Shown here: piece by piece, positions 54,749 to 63,638 of the stretch
Numbering within the stretch: the stretch's first letter is position 1
How the letters are laid out: each line of letters starts with the position of its first letter
Assembly: GCA_963665975.1 (NCBI GenBank)
Contig: OY762508.1
Coordinates: forward strand, 1,736,001-1,800,000
Direction of reading: 5' to 3'
Origin: G963665975 sp963665975
GTDB lineage: Bacteria; Bacteroidota; Rhodothermia; Rhodothermales; Bin80
DNA: 64,000 nucleotides
The notes under the pieces: model-generated
Told to the model about the DNA's origin: nothing
Database searches by the model: none
Seen by the model: only the letters and a program-made list of their open reading frames with translations
Position numbers and translations under genes: made by a program

Positions 54749-56165
54749 CATAAGCGCTAACTTGATTGTGAAAACTAATTGCTATATGTTCCCGTAGACT
54801 TTAAGCGAAGACAGCAATTCCCGTACCGGTGCATTCCGCACCGACAGCCGGCCGCTTTGCTCGTCATGCGGAATGGCGTCTCACGTTTCCCGTTCGCAAA
54901 GGCAAGCGATGTGGCTTACACATGAAGGGAACCGTTACAGCGGCGCCGACCAGCGAGGAATGGAGAGTATTGACTTCGTTTCTTCCCGAGAACTGGCAGG
55001 AGATGGCCGCGCACACCGGTGCCTTGCGCGGGCTGCGCAAGGACAAGTCTCCGGAGAATCTTCTCCGGACACTGCTCATCCACCTGGGATGTGGGCACTC
55101 ACTACGGGAGACCGTCGTGCGGGCGCGCCAAGCGCACCTGGCCGACCTATCGGACGTTGCATTGCTCAAGCGGCTTAGGAAGTCTCGGGACTGGCTCTAT
55201 GCCATGTGTTTGGCACTGTTTCAGGAACACGGTGTTGCCGTGTCGTCGGATGCAGGGCACCAGGTGCGGGCGTTTGACGCGACCGTGGTAAGCGAGCCGG
55301 GACGAACCGGATCAATGTGGCGGTTGCATTACAGTGTGAACCTGCCTTCTCTGGGCTGCGATTTCTTCAAACTCACCTCCACAAAGGGACCGGGGACGGC
55401 AGAGTCTCTCAAGCAATTCCCGGTTCGAGCGGGTGATTACATCTTGGCGGAACGGGGCTATGCAACCGCCTACGGCATTCAGCATGTGGCGCGAGCCGGC
55501 GGTTACCTGACGGTTCGTGTAAATACAGGCACGCTACGCTTTGTGACGGAATCGGACAAGCCTTTCGACCTCTTGGCAGCGGTGGAATCCGTGGAGCGCA
55601 TCGGTGCTGTTGGCGTCTGGACCGCCAAAGTGCGAGCGGACCCTCCGGTATCGGGCCGTCTTTGTGTGCTCAAGAAAACAGAGGAAGCGACCCGGAAGGC
55701 CTGCGACGCCATATACAAGACCGCGCAGAGGAAAGGAAAGACGCCCTTGGAGGAAACGATGCGCTTTGCGCGCTACGTCATCTTGTTTACGACTTTCCCG
55801 CAAGACAGATTTCCTGCTACGGACGTGCTTCAATGGTACCGCCTGCGCTGGCAAGTTGAACTCGTATTCAAGCGTTTCAAGTCACTGGCCCAGCTGGGCC
55901 ACCTGCCTAAATTCGACGATGAGAGCGCTAAGGCCTGGTTATACGGCAAGCTCCTCGTAGCGCTGCTCACCGAAAAGATCGACCGTCACGCACGGACTCT
56001 TTCCCCCTGGGGCTACCCCATTGCAGCGCAGTCCCTGGAAGGAATTCAAATTCGCCTTGAATCAGGTGCTACGAGCGGTTGAACCGCCCTGCGGGCTGGC
56101 CCGGATGATCCAAGAGTGGCGGACTATCTCCAATGGATTGGCCGAGCCTCCCCGGGCACTCACAG
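54749..56165 (+). mobile_element. IS4-family (IS231-like) element, 3' end missing
   Basis: Left inverted repeat CATAAGCGCTAACTTG at 54749, transposase on the plus strand, cut by intron E at 56166 just before the stop codon. The missing right terminus is known from the fragment at 49628-49732. It sits in a G-run/C-run hairpin of an intron domain VI, as that other copy does. Confidence 0.85.
54922..56165 (+). pseudogene. IS4-family transposase, frameshifted near C terminus
   Basis: From ATG 54922 (MKGTVTAAPTSEEW). The IS4 DDE domain: 'VRAFDATVVSEPG' (Asp), 'YILAERGYA' (here Glu where Asp is usual), and 'YRLRWQVELVFKRFKSL', the Y-R-E-K signature with catalytic Glu. Near 56030 the frame changes: the expected ending 'SPWKEFKFALNQVLRAVEP' is in another frame, while the current frame stops at 56082. 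Also cut by intron E. Confidence 0.85.
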
Positions 56166-56331
56166 GTAGGGTCGGGGCCTGGCGCGCCTGTCTGTAGATG
56201 AAGGGAGTAGCGGTTTGCCGGCGGCTTTCGCCCTATTGCCGGTGCCTCAATCTTCATCCTGGACCACGTTTCCAGGCCCCGCCTCGTCGAACCGCGGCAT
56301 GCGGTTTTCCCGCACCGGGCTCTCCTGATGG

Positions 56332-57139
56332 CTACGTCTCAAAGTTTATGCGCAGTTGGCGTGGGAGCACTTTCGGCTGGTAGTACCGTACCTGCCACTG
56401 GTCATACAGTCCCAATCGCTCGTACAGCCACCGCCACTTGCGGTAACCGTCAATCAGAATCACCATATCGTCGGCGAAGCGGGCGTACTCCATGTGGAAG
56501 TACCCCTGCTCCCGTGTGACCGTCTTCGCCCGTTCCAGCATCCGATCCACCTCGTTGAGGTAGATGTTGCTCAGCAGTGGCGATATGACACCCCCTTGGG
56601 GCACACCCTTCTTGCCACCCGCCTTGAGTATGGCCTTCAGCAACCACAGAATGGCGTCGTCGCTCACCCGAGCGGCTACTTTCCCAAGCAAGATGTGATG
56701 CCGTACCGTATCAAAGTACGATGCCAGATCCACATCGATAACTCGGGTCATCTGTTTGACTACTGCCGTTCCTACTCTATGCACGGCGGCATGGGGCGTA
56801 CGCTTCGGCCGGTATCCATAGGATCCCTCCTGAAAGTCGGCCTCGAACATCGGCTCCAGAATCAGCTTCAGCGCTCCCTGTACCACACGATCCCGTATCG
56901 TCGGAATCCCCAGCGTACGGTATTTTCCGCCACCTTTGGGAATCCGCTTCTTACGCAATCGTGCAGGCCGGTAGCTCCGAGAGACAAGCTCGCGTTGAAT
57001 GCCCTCCAGAAACATCTGTGTTCCTGCCTCTTCGATGGCCTCAAACGTCGTTCCGTCGATGCCAGGAGCACCGTCGTTGCGCTTCGCCATACGATAGGCT
57101 TCCCACAGAGTCTCCATCTTCCAGACATGCACGTACATG
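56332..57139 (-). pseudogene. Intron E RT/maturase, main part with internal deletion
   Basis: Continues in frame from 62837 across intron K. It has RT1-RT5 ('GVPQGGVISPLLSNIYLNEVDRML', 'ARFADDMVIL') but jumps at about 56430 from 'DGYRKWRW' to 'LYERLGLYDQWQVRYYQ'. Compared with intron A this removes about 143 residues: RT7 and most of the thumb and X domain. The frame is kept (297 residues total), but splicing help should be lost. Confidence 0.88.
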
Positions 57140-57209
57140 ATCGAGTAGAGGCCCGGGTTGCCCCGGGCCTCCCTCACAGATCCGGACGTGCGCGTTAACG
57201 CATCCGGCT

Positions 57210-57560
57210 CATTTGAAAAATAAAATCAAGCCGCACTTCTCCAACCCTGCAGAATCGGCTTGATTTTACAGGTCGCTTACCCCCGGACCACGCGTATTTC
57301 GTGTGTGCTGTGCGTTTGCGTACGTGTTAGTGTTTCTGCCTTACCACCGTTCGGGTTGCGGATTTGCATGACTGCAACAAGGGCAATGTCATCTGCCAGG
57401 CTCATTTTGGAGATTCCGAGGCGTACACCTGAGGATCTAACGTCATATGGGGCATGAAGGCCGGGGTGCTAAACTCTTCCAGAGCTTCCTGCAAGTGGAG
57501 CTAAGCCGGATGTGGAGCATCTCCCGACTGCCCGGATCCGCAAACGGTGGTGACAGCACA
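57210..57560 (-). ncRNA. IS110-2 non-coding end (probable bridge/seek RNA region)
   Basis: 350 bases between the transposase stop and the IS end, conserved in IS110-3 and partly in IS110-1. Contains a long hairpin, AAAATCAAGCCG pairing with CGGCTTGATTTT at about 57224-57265. In IS110/IS1111 elements such a non-coding end makes the guide RNA that pairs with target and donor DNA. The RNA itself is inferred, not seen. Confidence 0.6.
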
Positions 57561-58646
57561 CTATGCGTGCGCTACGGCACACGCGGCCGCTGCGGTTGGG
57601 TTCGATCTGTGGAACAGGGCTGGGTTATAGGCTACTCTCCGTTTCCATATGCTCCAAAGCACCGCCAGGATTTTACGCTGCGTGTTGAGCCTGGCTCGGG
57701 TGACATTGTAGCCCGTATGGGCCAGGGAGGCTTCATAGAACCGCGACACCTCATTGGGCGCGCTCATCCGCGTCGCAATTTGCCAGGTGCGATAGCTCAC
57801 CGCCTTGAGCTCTCCGTTGCCAGCCCGGTCCAGGCGCTTGTACGCCAACCGCCTGCCGCCCGTGCTGCGGTCCACAATGCCCAGCTTGCAATAGCGCCAC
57901 AACTTCTGCTTGGTCGCAAACCGATGCGGTGTCTGGATAAAGGCATCGAACACATGCGCACCAATTGGACCCATGCCAGCCATCTTCATGAACTCCTTGA
58001 TCTCCGGATACCGCCGACCCAACCGAAGCATAGCTCCGCGCGCCTCCTCCTGGGCCGCAAGCGTAGCATCCAGTATTGCATACAGATGCAATAGCATGCT
58101 ACGTCGCACCCTGTCGGGTACCTGTGCCAGATAGGACGCCCGGTGCTGCTTGCTGTAAACACGCGCACCATCTATGCGCAGCACGCCAGCTATCTGGTAT
58201 TTGGCCTTGATCCGAACCTTCAGGCTCCGTTGCTGGTCCCGCAAATCCAGGTAGTGTTGTACAGCGCTCTTGAAGATGGCCCGATGGTCTTGTTCCGGGT
58301 GGTACACCGGCTTGAGTTCACCGAGCCGCAACAGACGGCACAGGTTGTAGGCGTCCTCATAATCGTTCTTGTGCGCATTGACGCTGATGAGGGCGTTCTG
58401 ACGCGGATCACACACGATGAGCTCGTCTACGTAATCCCGAAGCGCCCCCGCAAGCCATCCGGCAAGCGAGGATTCTTCTAACGCTAATTCCTTCCTTCGC
58501 GCCTTCATGGCCACGATGTGGCTGATCAACGCGGCTTCCGATGTCGGAAGCCGCTCGCTGAACAACAGCTTGCCCCGCGTATCCATGCCCGCCAATACGC
58601 AGTGACGGACATGGGCATCCAGGCCAAGGTAAACGATCTTTCGCAT
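57561..58646 (-). CDS. IS110-family transposase (element 2)
   Basis: 361 residues. N-terminal RuvC-like DEDD domain ('KIVYLGLDAHVRHCVLAGMDTRGKLLF', 'ALEESSLAGWLAGALRDYVDELIVCDPRQNALIS', 'NDYEDAYNLCRLL'), coiled middle, C-terminal Tnp20 domain ('MAGMGPIGAHVFDAFIQTPHRFATKQKLWRYCKLG') with the serine-containing tail. The first Asp, Glu and final Asp pair are all visible. Intact, likely active. Confidence 0.95.
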   Translation of the reverse strand: MRKIVYLGLDAHVRHCVLAGMDTRGKLLFSERLPTSEAALISHIVAMKARRKELALEESSLAGWLAGALRDYVDELIVCDPRQNALISVNAHKNDYEDAYNLCRLLRLGELKPVYHPEQDHRAIFKSAVQHYLDLRDQQRSLKVRIKAKYQIAGVLRIDGARVYSKQHRASYLAQVPDRVRRSMLLHLYAILDATLAAQEEARGAMLRLGRRYPEIKEFMKMAGMGPIGAHVFDAFIQTPHRFATKQKLWRYCKLGIVDRSTGGRRLAYKRLDRAGNGELKAVSYRTWQIATRMSAPNEVSRFYEASLAHTGYNVTRARLNTQRKILAVLWSIWKRRVAYNPALFHRSNPTAAAACAVAHA

Positions 58647-58712
58647 GTACGACCTCCCCGTAGTCTGAGTGAATCACCATGTACGGTACGGAGCCCGCGA
58701 CCGTTTTTCATA

Positions 58713-59436
58713 TTACCTCTTGCCTCGGGTTGCACCGTCGTGCGTGACGGCAAATCGTGTGTTCGGCCATGGGTGTCGGATCTCCAGCTTCGGCCAGTAC
58801 CGTGCCACGAGTGTGTTCATACGTGCCTCGTCCGTACGATCCTTTTGAGACCGTCGTCGCAATACACGCATCCATATCCAGCTCAATCGGTGGTAGCAGC
58901 GACGAAGGTACCGCATGCTCGTCGGCACGGCATAATAGTTCAGCCAGCCGTTGAGTACCCGTCCCAGCCACTGCCCCGTCTCCTGCACCGGTCGATGCAT
59001 GCAACGCGTCAGTTCCACCTTCACCCGCTTCAGAAAGCGGGACATCCGCTTGGCGATCGGCTTACGGCCCAGCCCGAAGCGTCCCTTTCGTGTTTTACGG
59101 CAATAGTGTGTAAAACCCAGAAAGTCGAACGTCTCCGGGCGGCCCAAGCCCCGCCTCCTGCGATCCGTCTCCGCAAAACGCCCAAATTCCAACAGGCGCG
59201 TCTTGTCGGGGTGCAGGCTAAGCCCGAACTTCTCGAGCCTCTCCCGCAGTTGCCGCAGAAAGCGTCTCGCCTCCCGTTTGTACTGGAATCCCACCACGAA
59301 ATCATCCGCATAGCGGATGATGTACGCCTCTCCTCGCACTTGCTGTGATGTGCGCCACGCCTGAAACCAGAGATCCAGCACGTAGTGGAGATAGACATTG
59401 GCGAGTACCGGAGAAATGACGGCACCCTGTGGTGTG
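58713..59436 (-). CDS. Intron K RT/maturase, C-terminal half
   Basis: Continues from 61702 across intron J: 'TPQGAVISPVLANVYLHYVLDLWF' (RT4), 'YIIRYADDFVVGFQ' (RT5), 'FDFLGFTHYCRKTRKGRF' (RT7), maturase domain 'LGRVLNGWLNYYAVP'. The stop at 58713 comes from the IS110-2 end (AGGTAA); without the IS the frame would run a few codons into domain V. Full protein about 499 residues. Confidence 0.88.
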
Positions 59437-59506
59437 ATCGCGGTAGGCCCCGGGTTTCCCCGGGACCCCCGCACAGATCCGGACGTGCGCGTTAACGCAT
59501 CCGGCT

Positions 59507-59608
59507 CGTTTGAAAAATAAAATCAAGCCGTACTACTCCAACCCTGCAGAATCGCTTCGTTTGAAAAATAAAATCAAGCCGTACTACTCCAACCCTGCAG
59601 AATCGCTT
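59507..59608. repeat. 51-base tandem duplication of the IS110 end
   Basis: 59507-59557 and 59558-59608 are identical (CGTTTGAAAAATAAAATCAA ... CAGAATCGCTT). IS110-2 has a single copy. Only two units, so not a CRISPR array. Confidence 0.93.
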
Positions 59609-59905
59609 GATTTTACAGGTCGCGTGTCCCCGGACCATGCGTGTTTCATGTGTGCTGTGCGATTGCGTACGCTTTAGTGTTTCTGCCTTACCACCGTTCG
59701 GGTTGCGGATTCGCATGACTGCAACATGGGCAATGTCATCTGCCAGGCTCGTTTTGGAGATTGCCAGGCGACACCTGGCATCTAACGTCATATGGGGCGT
59801 GAGGGCCGGGGTGCTAAACTCCTCCAGAGCTTCCTGTAAGTGGAGCTAAGCCGAATGTGGAGCATCTCCCGACTGTCCGGATCCGCAAGCGGTGGTGACA
59901 GCACA

Positions 59906-60991
59906 CTAGGCGTGCGCTACGGCACACGCTGCCGCTACGGTTGGGCTCGGTAGGTGGAATAGGGTTGGGTTATAGGCTACCTCTCGTTTCCATATGCTCC
60001 AGAGTACCGCCAGGATCTTGCGCTGTGTGTTGAGCCTGGCGTGAGTGACATTGTGACCCGTATGGACCAGGGAGGCTTGATAGAACCGCGACACCTCGTT
60101 GGGTCCGCTAATCCGCGTCGCGACCTGCCAGGTGCGATGGCTCACTGCCTTGAGCTCTCCGTTGCCGGCCCGGTCCAGGCGCTTGTACGCCAACGGCCTG
60201 CCACCCGTGCTACGGTCCACAATGCCCAGCTTGCAATAGCGCCACAGTTTCTGCTTGGTCGCAAACCGGTGCGGCGTCTGAATAAAGGCATCGAACACAT
60301 GCGCCCCAATTGGACCCATGCCAGCCATCTTCATGAACTCCTTGATCTCCGGATACCGCCGACCCAACCGAATCATGTCGCTGCGCGCCTCCTCCTGGGT
60401 CTCGATCGTAGCATCCAGTATTGCATACAGATGCAATAGCATGCTGCGGCGAACCCCCTCGGGTACCTGGGCCAGATAGGACGCTCGGTGCTGCTTGCTG
60501 TAGACACGTGCACCATCTACGCGCAGCACGCCAGCGTTCTGGTATTTGGCCTTGATCCGAACCTTCAGGCTCCGTTGCTGGTCCCGCAAATCCAGGTAGT
60601 GTTGTACAGCGCTCTTGAAGATGGCCCGATGGTCTTGTTCCGGGTGGTACACCGGCTTGAGTTCACCGAGCCGCAACAAACGACACAGATTGTAGGCGTC
60701 CTCATAATCGTTCTTGTGCGCATTGACGCTGATGAGGGCGTTCTGACGCGGATCACACACGATGAGCTCGTCTACGTAATCCCGAAGCGCCCCCGCAAGC
60801 CATCCGGCAAGCGAGGATTCTTCTAACGCTAATTCCTTCCTTCGCGCCTTCATGGCCACGATGTGGCTGATCAACGCGGCTTCCGATGTCGGAAGCCGCT
60901 CGCTGAACAACAGCTTGCCCCGCGTATCCATGCCCGCCAATACGCAGTGACGGACATGGGCATCCAGGCCAAGGTAAACGATCTTTCGCAT
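59906..60991 (-). CDS. IS110-family transposase (element 3)
   Basis: 361 residues, nearly identical to the element 2 protein; differences are in the linker (TIETQEEARSDMIRLG versus TLAAQEEARGAMLRLG) and near the C terminus. All DEDD and Tnp20 motifs are present. Intact, likely active. Confidence 0.95.
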   Translation of the reverse strand: MRKIVYLGLDAHVRHCVLAGMDTRGKLLFSERLPTSEAALISHIVAMKARRKELALEESSLAGWLAGALRDYVDELIVCDPRQNALISVNAHKNDYEDAYNLCRLLRLGELKPVYHPEQDHRAIFKSAVQHYLDLRDQQRSLKVRIKAKYQNAGVLRVDGARVYSKQHRASYLAQVPEGVRRSMLLHLYAILDATIETQEEARSDMIRLGRRYPEIKEFMKMAGMGPIGAHVFDAFIQTPHRFATKQKLWRYCKLGIVDRSTGGRPLAYKRLDRAGNGELKAVSHRTWQVATRISGPNEVSRFYQASLVHTGHNVTHARLNTQRKILAVLWSIWKREVAYNPTLFHLPSPTVAAACAVAHA

Positions 60992-61063
60992 GTACGACCT
61001 CCCCGTAGTATGAGTGAATGACTATGTACGGTACGGAGCTCGCGACCGTTTTTCATATTACCT

Positions 61064-61701
61064 CCTCCCTCGGGTCGCGCTCCCGCGCATGACGTTAGGG
61101 AACTGCTTTCCAGTTCCCAGCCGTAATCGGTCCATCCCCCTGGGACACGCTTACCCGATTCTGTGCCCGGTGCGTGCGGGTACGTCACACCACTTCCGGC
61201 CCTGTGTCCGGGGTGTGCCGGAGTTTCCGATTTCCCCTCGGGTACGGCCCTTTGCTCCACCAACTCCGCCACGTGGTCCTCCACGCTTTGTTCGCCAGCT
61301 TCATAGCTCGTATGGCCGTATCTGACCTCTCCTCGCCGTGCATCCTCCGCTTGGCTCCTGCCTTGACTTTGGCGGCCCCGCCCGTAGCGCTGGGCAGCGA
61401 GGAGATCTCCCAGGTTCCGACAGAATACGTACGCGCGTCCATGGGGTCTTCGACACCGCAGGCCTGGCATCCCCTCACCATAGCGGGAATGTCCATGTTG
61501 TCTTCGACACAGAGGAAAGTCTCGACGACCTGAATAACAGTCCTTTCGATGCTCAATAGCCCTGGCCACACGCACCTTTGCCGACGCTTCACGTCCACCC
61601 TCACGGATGTCCGCGCACGGCTCAAGGAGATATGTGCCTGGTTGCAGCTTCATACCACGGGACTTGCACCCGCTATATCCTGCCAGCTTCGCCTGGCGCA
61701 C
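61064..61701 (-). ncRNA. Intron J leader and RT-start stub
   Basis: About 640 bases from the GTGCG end, similar to the intron K leader including AGCGGGTGCAAGTCCCGTG. A stub of the RT start survives ('MHGEERSDTAIRAMKLANKAW') but is broken soon after and jumps to the domain V side. No RT domain. Confidence 0.8.
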
Positions 61702-62477
61702 CCTCTCGTACTCTCCTGCCATTGATGTCCCTCCATCACACCTGCTTTCAACCACTTGGTGATCAGACGTATCACGCGCTTGTCTCCAATACGATGCTTC
61801 AGAAAGCGGAGTAACCACTCCTGATCCACCATGTCAAAGAACTTGCGGATGTCGGCGTCCACTATGAAGCTGACCTTCCGACGCTCGATCACATAGGCCA
61901 AGGCGTCAAGCGCATCATGTGCGCCCCGCCCCGGCCGAAACCCATAGCTGAATCCGTGAAACTCCGCCTCGTAAATAGGCGTCAGGATACACTTCACCAC
62001 CGCTTTCTGGACAATCTTGTCCTCCAGAGCTGCGATGCCAAGCGGTCGTGTACCACCGTCTGGCTTGGGTATCTCTACCCGCCGTGACGGCGTCGCCCGA
62101 TACGCTCCGCTGTGTACACAGTCACACAGGTCTGCCAATCGGCTTTCCAGTCCTTCCGCATACTCTTCCCACGTTACGCCGTCCACCCCGGCTGCCACAT
62201 CGCGCTTGAGCGCATAGAACGCAGCTTTGAGGGAGTCCACGTTGATGTGGTGCAGTAGCGTTGTGAGACGCTCCTTCGGTTTCCGTTTCACGAATTGCCG
62301 TAACCGGTCGATCCCCTGTGACACGCGAGCCCAATCCTGCGCCTGGTGCGTGTGCGGACGTTCCGGTTTCCCCTCGGCTGAGGTCCTTTGCTCCCGCCGC
62401 TCCGCCGGGGATAGTTCCCCTTTGTTCGCAGCGCTCATCGCTCGTATGACCTCATCTGAATTCTCCACCTCGTGCAT
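61702..62477 (-). CDS. Intron K RT/maturase, N-terminal half
   Basis: 258 codons from ATG 62477 (or ATG 62435): 'KDVAAGVDGVTWEEY' style RT0 region ('LKRDVAAGVDGVTWEEYAEG'), 'GGTRPLGIAALEDKIVQKAV' (RT2), 'FIVDADIRKFFDMVDQEWLL' (RT3), ending WQESTRG at intron J. Continues in frame at 59436. No lesion seen in the joined frame. Confidence 0.88.
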
Positions 62478-62836
62478 CTCCGGCTATGGCGCAGCGCGCC
62501 TTCCCTTTGCGTCCCTGCACGACCACAGGGCAAGGTGGAGACCTCCCAGGTTCCGACAGGATATGTACATGCGTCCATAGGGTCTTCGACACCGCAGGCC
62601 TGGTATCCCCTCACCATTGCGGGAATATCCATGTTGCCTTCGACCATGGGGAAAGCCTCGGCGACCTGAATACCGTCCTTTCGGTGCTCTATAGCCCTGG
62701 CCACACGCGCCTTTACCGAGGCTTCGCGTCCACCCTCACGGGTGACCGCGCTCAGATCAAGGAGATATGTGCCTGGTTGCAGCTTCATACCACGGGACTT
62801 GCACCCGCTATATCCTGCCAGCTTCTCCTGGCGCAC
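62478..62836 (-). ncRNA. Intron K 5' structured leader
   Basis: About 360 bases from GTGCGCCAGG to the RT start, nearly identical to the leader of intron J. Contains the conserved AGCGGGTGCAAGTCCCGTG near the 5' end. Confidence 0.75.
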
Positions 62837-62922
62837 ACCCAGAAACGCTTTTCTGGCTCTGTCTTGGCTTTGAGGTATATCCTCCTCCTCAGATCTTGCA
62901 GACTGATAGATGCTGTTGTCAT
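62837..62922 (-). pseudogene. Intron E RT/maturase, first 28 codons
   Basis: ATG at 62922, MTTASISLQDLRRR then KTEPEKRFW, stopping at the intron K junction and continuing in frame at 57139 (VMYVHVWK). Corresponds to the start of the intron A maturase. Too short to be found as a gene on its own. Confidence 0.85.
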
Positions 62923-63051
62923 GACATCCCTGCCTCACTTGTTGTTAGAGAACGTACCATCAGTAAGGCGCCTTCGCTACGCAGGCATTACCCCGCCTCA
63001 ACGCTGTCGGGTCGGAGGAGGCGCCCCGAAGGGCTGGCCTCCGTCCGCCGC

Positions 63052-63638
63052 TCAAACGGCCCGTACGGTTTTCCCGTAGGCCGCTTTCACAAGAGTGCGT
63101 CGCCGAGACTGCAAGGAAGGAATGAGATAGATCAACGATATCAGTCCATACTCGTCGTAGAGCCGACGCTCCGGCAGCCTTTTCCAGCCCCTGCAGCGCC
63201 AACGCTTGAACCGGTGCGACCAGATGCGTCGCACAATCCATCGGTCCAGACGATTGAAGAGTGTGCGAATGTGTGCCCTACAATAGTAGTTGCCCCATCC
63301 GCGAATGACCGGGTTGAGTTGCGCAATCAGCACGCGTGTACTGACCGGAGCCTTGCGGCTCGTACGACGACGGATTTGCTCCTTGAAGCGTTGGATGGAA
63401 GCTTCGCGCGGATATGCGTACAAATTTCCAGTGCGAATTCCACTCTTGATCTTGTCTGGCGCCAGCCTCATCGGTCGGCTGCCACGCTTGATCTTGTATC
63501 CCAGGAATTCAAAGCCGCCACGCACGTGAACGATCTTCGTCTTTCTGGTATTGAGGGTCACACCCAACTTCTCCAAGATACGACGGGCACACCCCATCGC
63601 CGCGTAGGCTTCCCTACGCGTACGACACGTGATCACCC
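63052..63638 (-). pseudogene. Intron F RT/maturase, part after YADD
   Basis: Begins VITCRTRREAYAAMGCARRILEKLG directly after where YADD should be, then 'FEFLGYKIKRGSR' (RT7) and the X domain 'IAQLNPVIRGWGNYYCRAH'. N-terminal part outside the window. The apparent Met start (KFPRATRR) belongs to intron G's last bases. Confidence 0.85.

Larger units (their letters stand above)
57210..58718 (-). mobile_element. IS110-family element 2
   Basis: Flanked by CT (57208-57209, 58717-58718). Inserted at the domain IV/V boundary of intron K, right before the domain V start AGCCGG. Contains an intact transposase and about 350 bases of non-coding sequence after its stop. Confidence 0.88.
59507..61063 (-). 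mobile_element. IS110-family element 3
   Basis: Flanked by CT (59505-59506, 61062-61063), inserted in the domain IV/V boundary of intron J at the same position as IS110-2 in intron K. Intact transposase. Its non-coding end starts with a 51-base tandem duplication. Confidence 0.88.
59437..61701 (-). mobile_element. Group II intron J, ORF-less, inside intron K's RT gene
   Basis: 5' boundary ACGAGAGG|GTGCGCCAGG at 61701, 3' boundary ...ACCGCGAT|CACACCACAG at 59437. Excision restores AGA GGC ACA CCA CAG (R-G-T-P-Q) in the host RT. Without IS110-3 it is only about 710 bases: leader, a stub of the RT start, then domain V/VI. The leader is nearly identical to that of intron K, so J is a deletion derivative of the same family. 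Confidence 0.9.
57140..62836 (-). mobile_element. Group II intron K (carries intron J and IS110-2)
   Basis: 5' end GTGCGCCAGG at 62836 after exon TTTCTGGGT, 3' end ...CTACTCGAT at 57140 before CATGTACGTG. Removing it rebuilds CGT TTC TGG GTC ATG TAC GTG in the maturase gene of intron E. Own sequence is 61702-62836, 58719-59436 and 57140-57209. Domain V (AGCCGGATGCGTTAACGCGC) is at 57169-57209. Confidence 0.9.
56166..63005 (-). mobile_element. Group II intron E (carries intron K; 5' leader cut by intron F)
   Basis: 3' end ...CCCTAC at 56166 in the IS4 transposase gene; domain V at about 56289-56326. Own sequence is 56166-57139 and 62837-63005; the rest is nested intron K. Closely related to intron A. 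Its 5' end lies beyond the window because intron F interrupts the leader at 63006. Confidence 0.85.

Noticed and set aside
59507..59608. Tandem repeat as a possible CRISPR array
   Set aside because: Only two units of 51 bases with no spacer between them, and no cas genes in the window.
57447..60439. Long plus-strand frames across the IS110 copies (for example 215 and 132 codons)
   Set aside because: Antisense shadows of the transposase genes; codon content follows the real frame.
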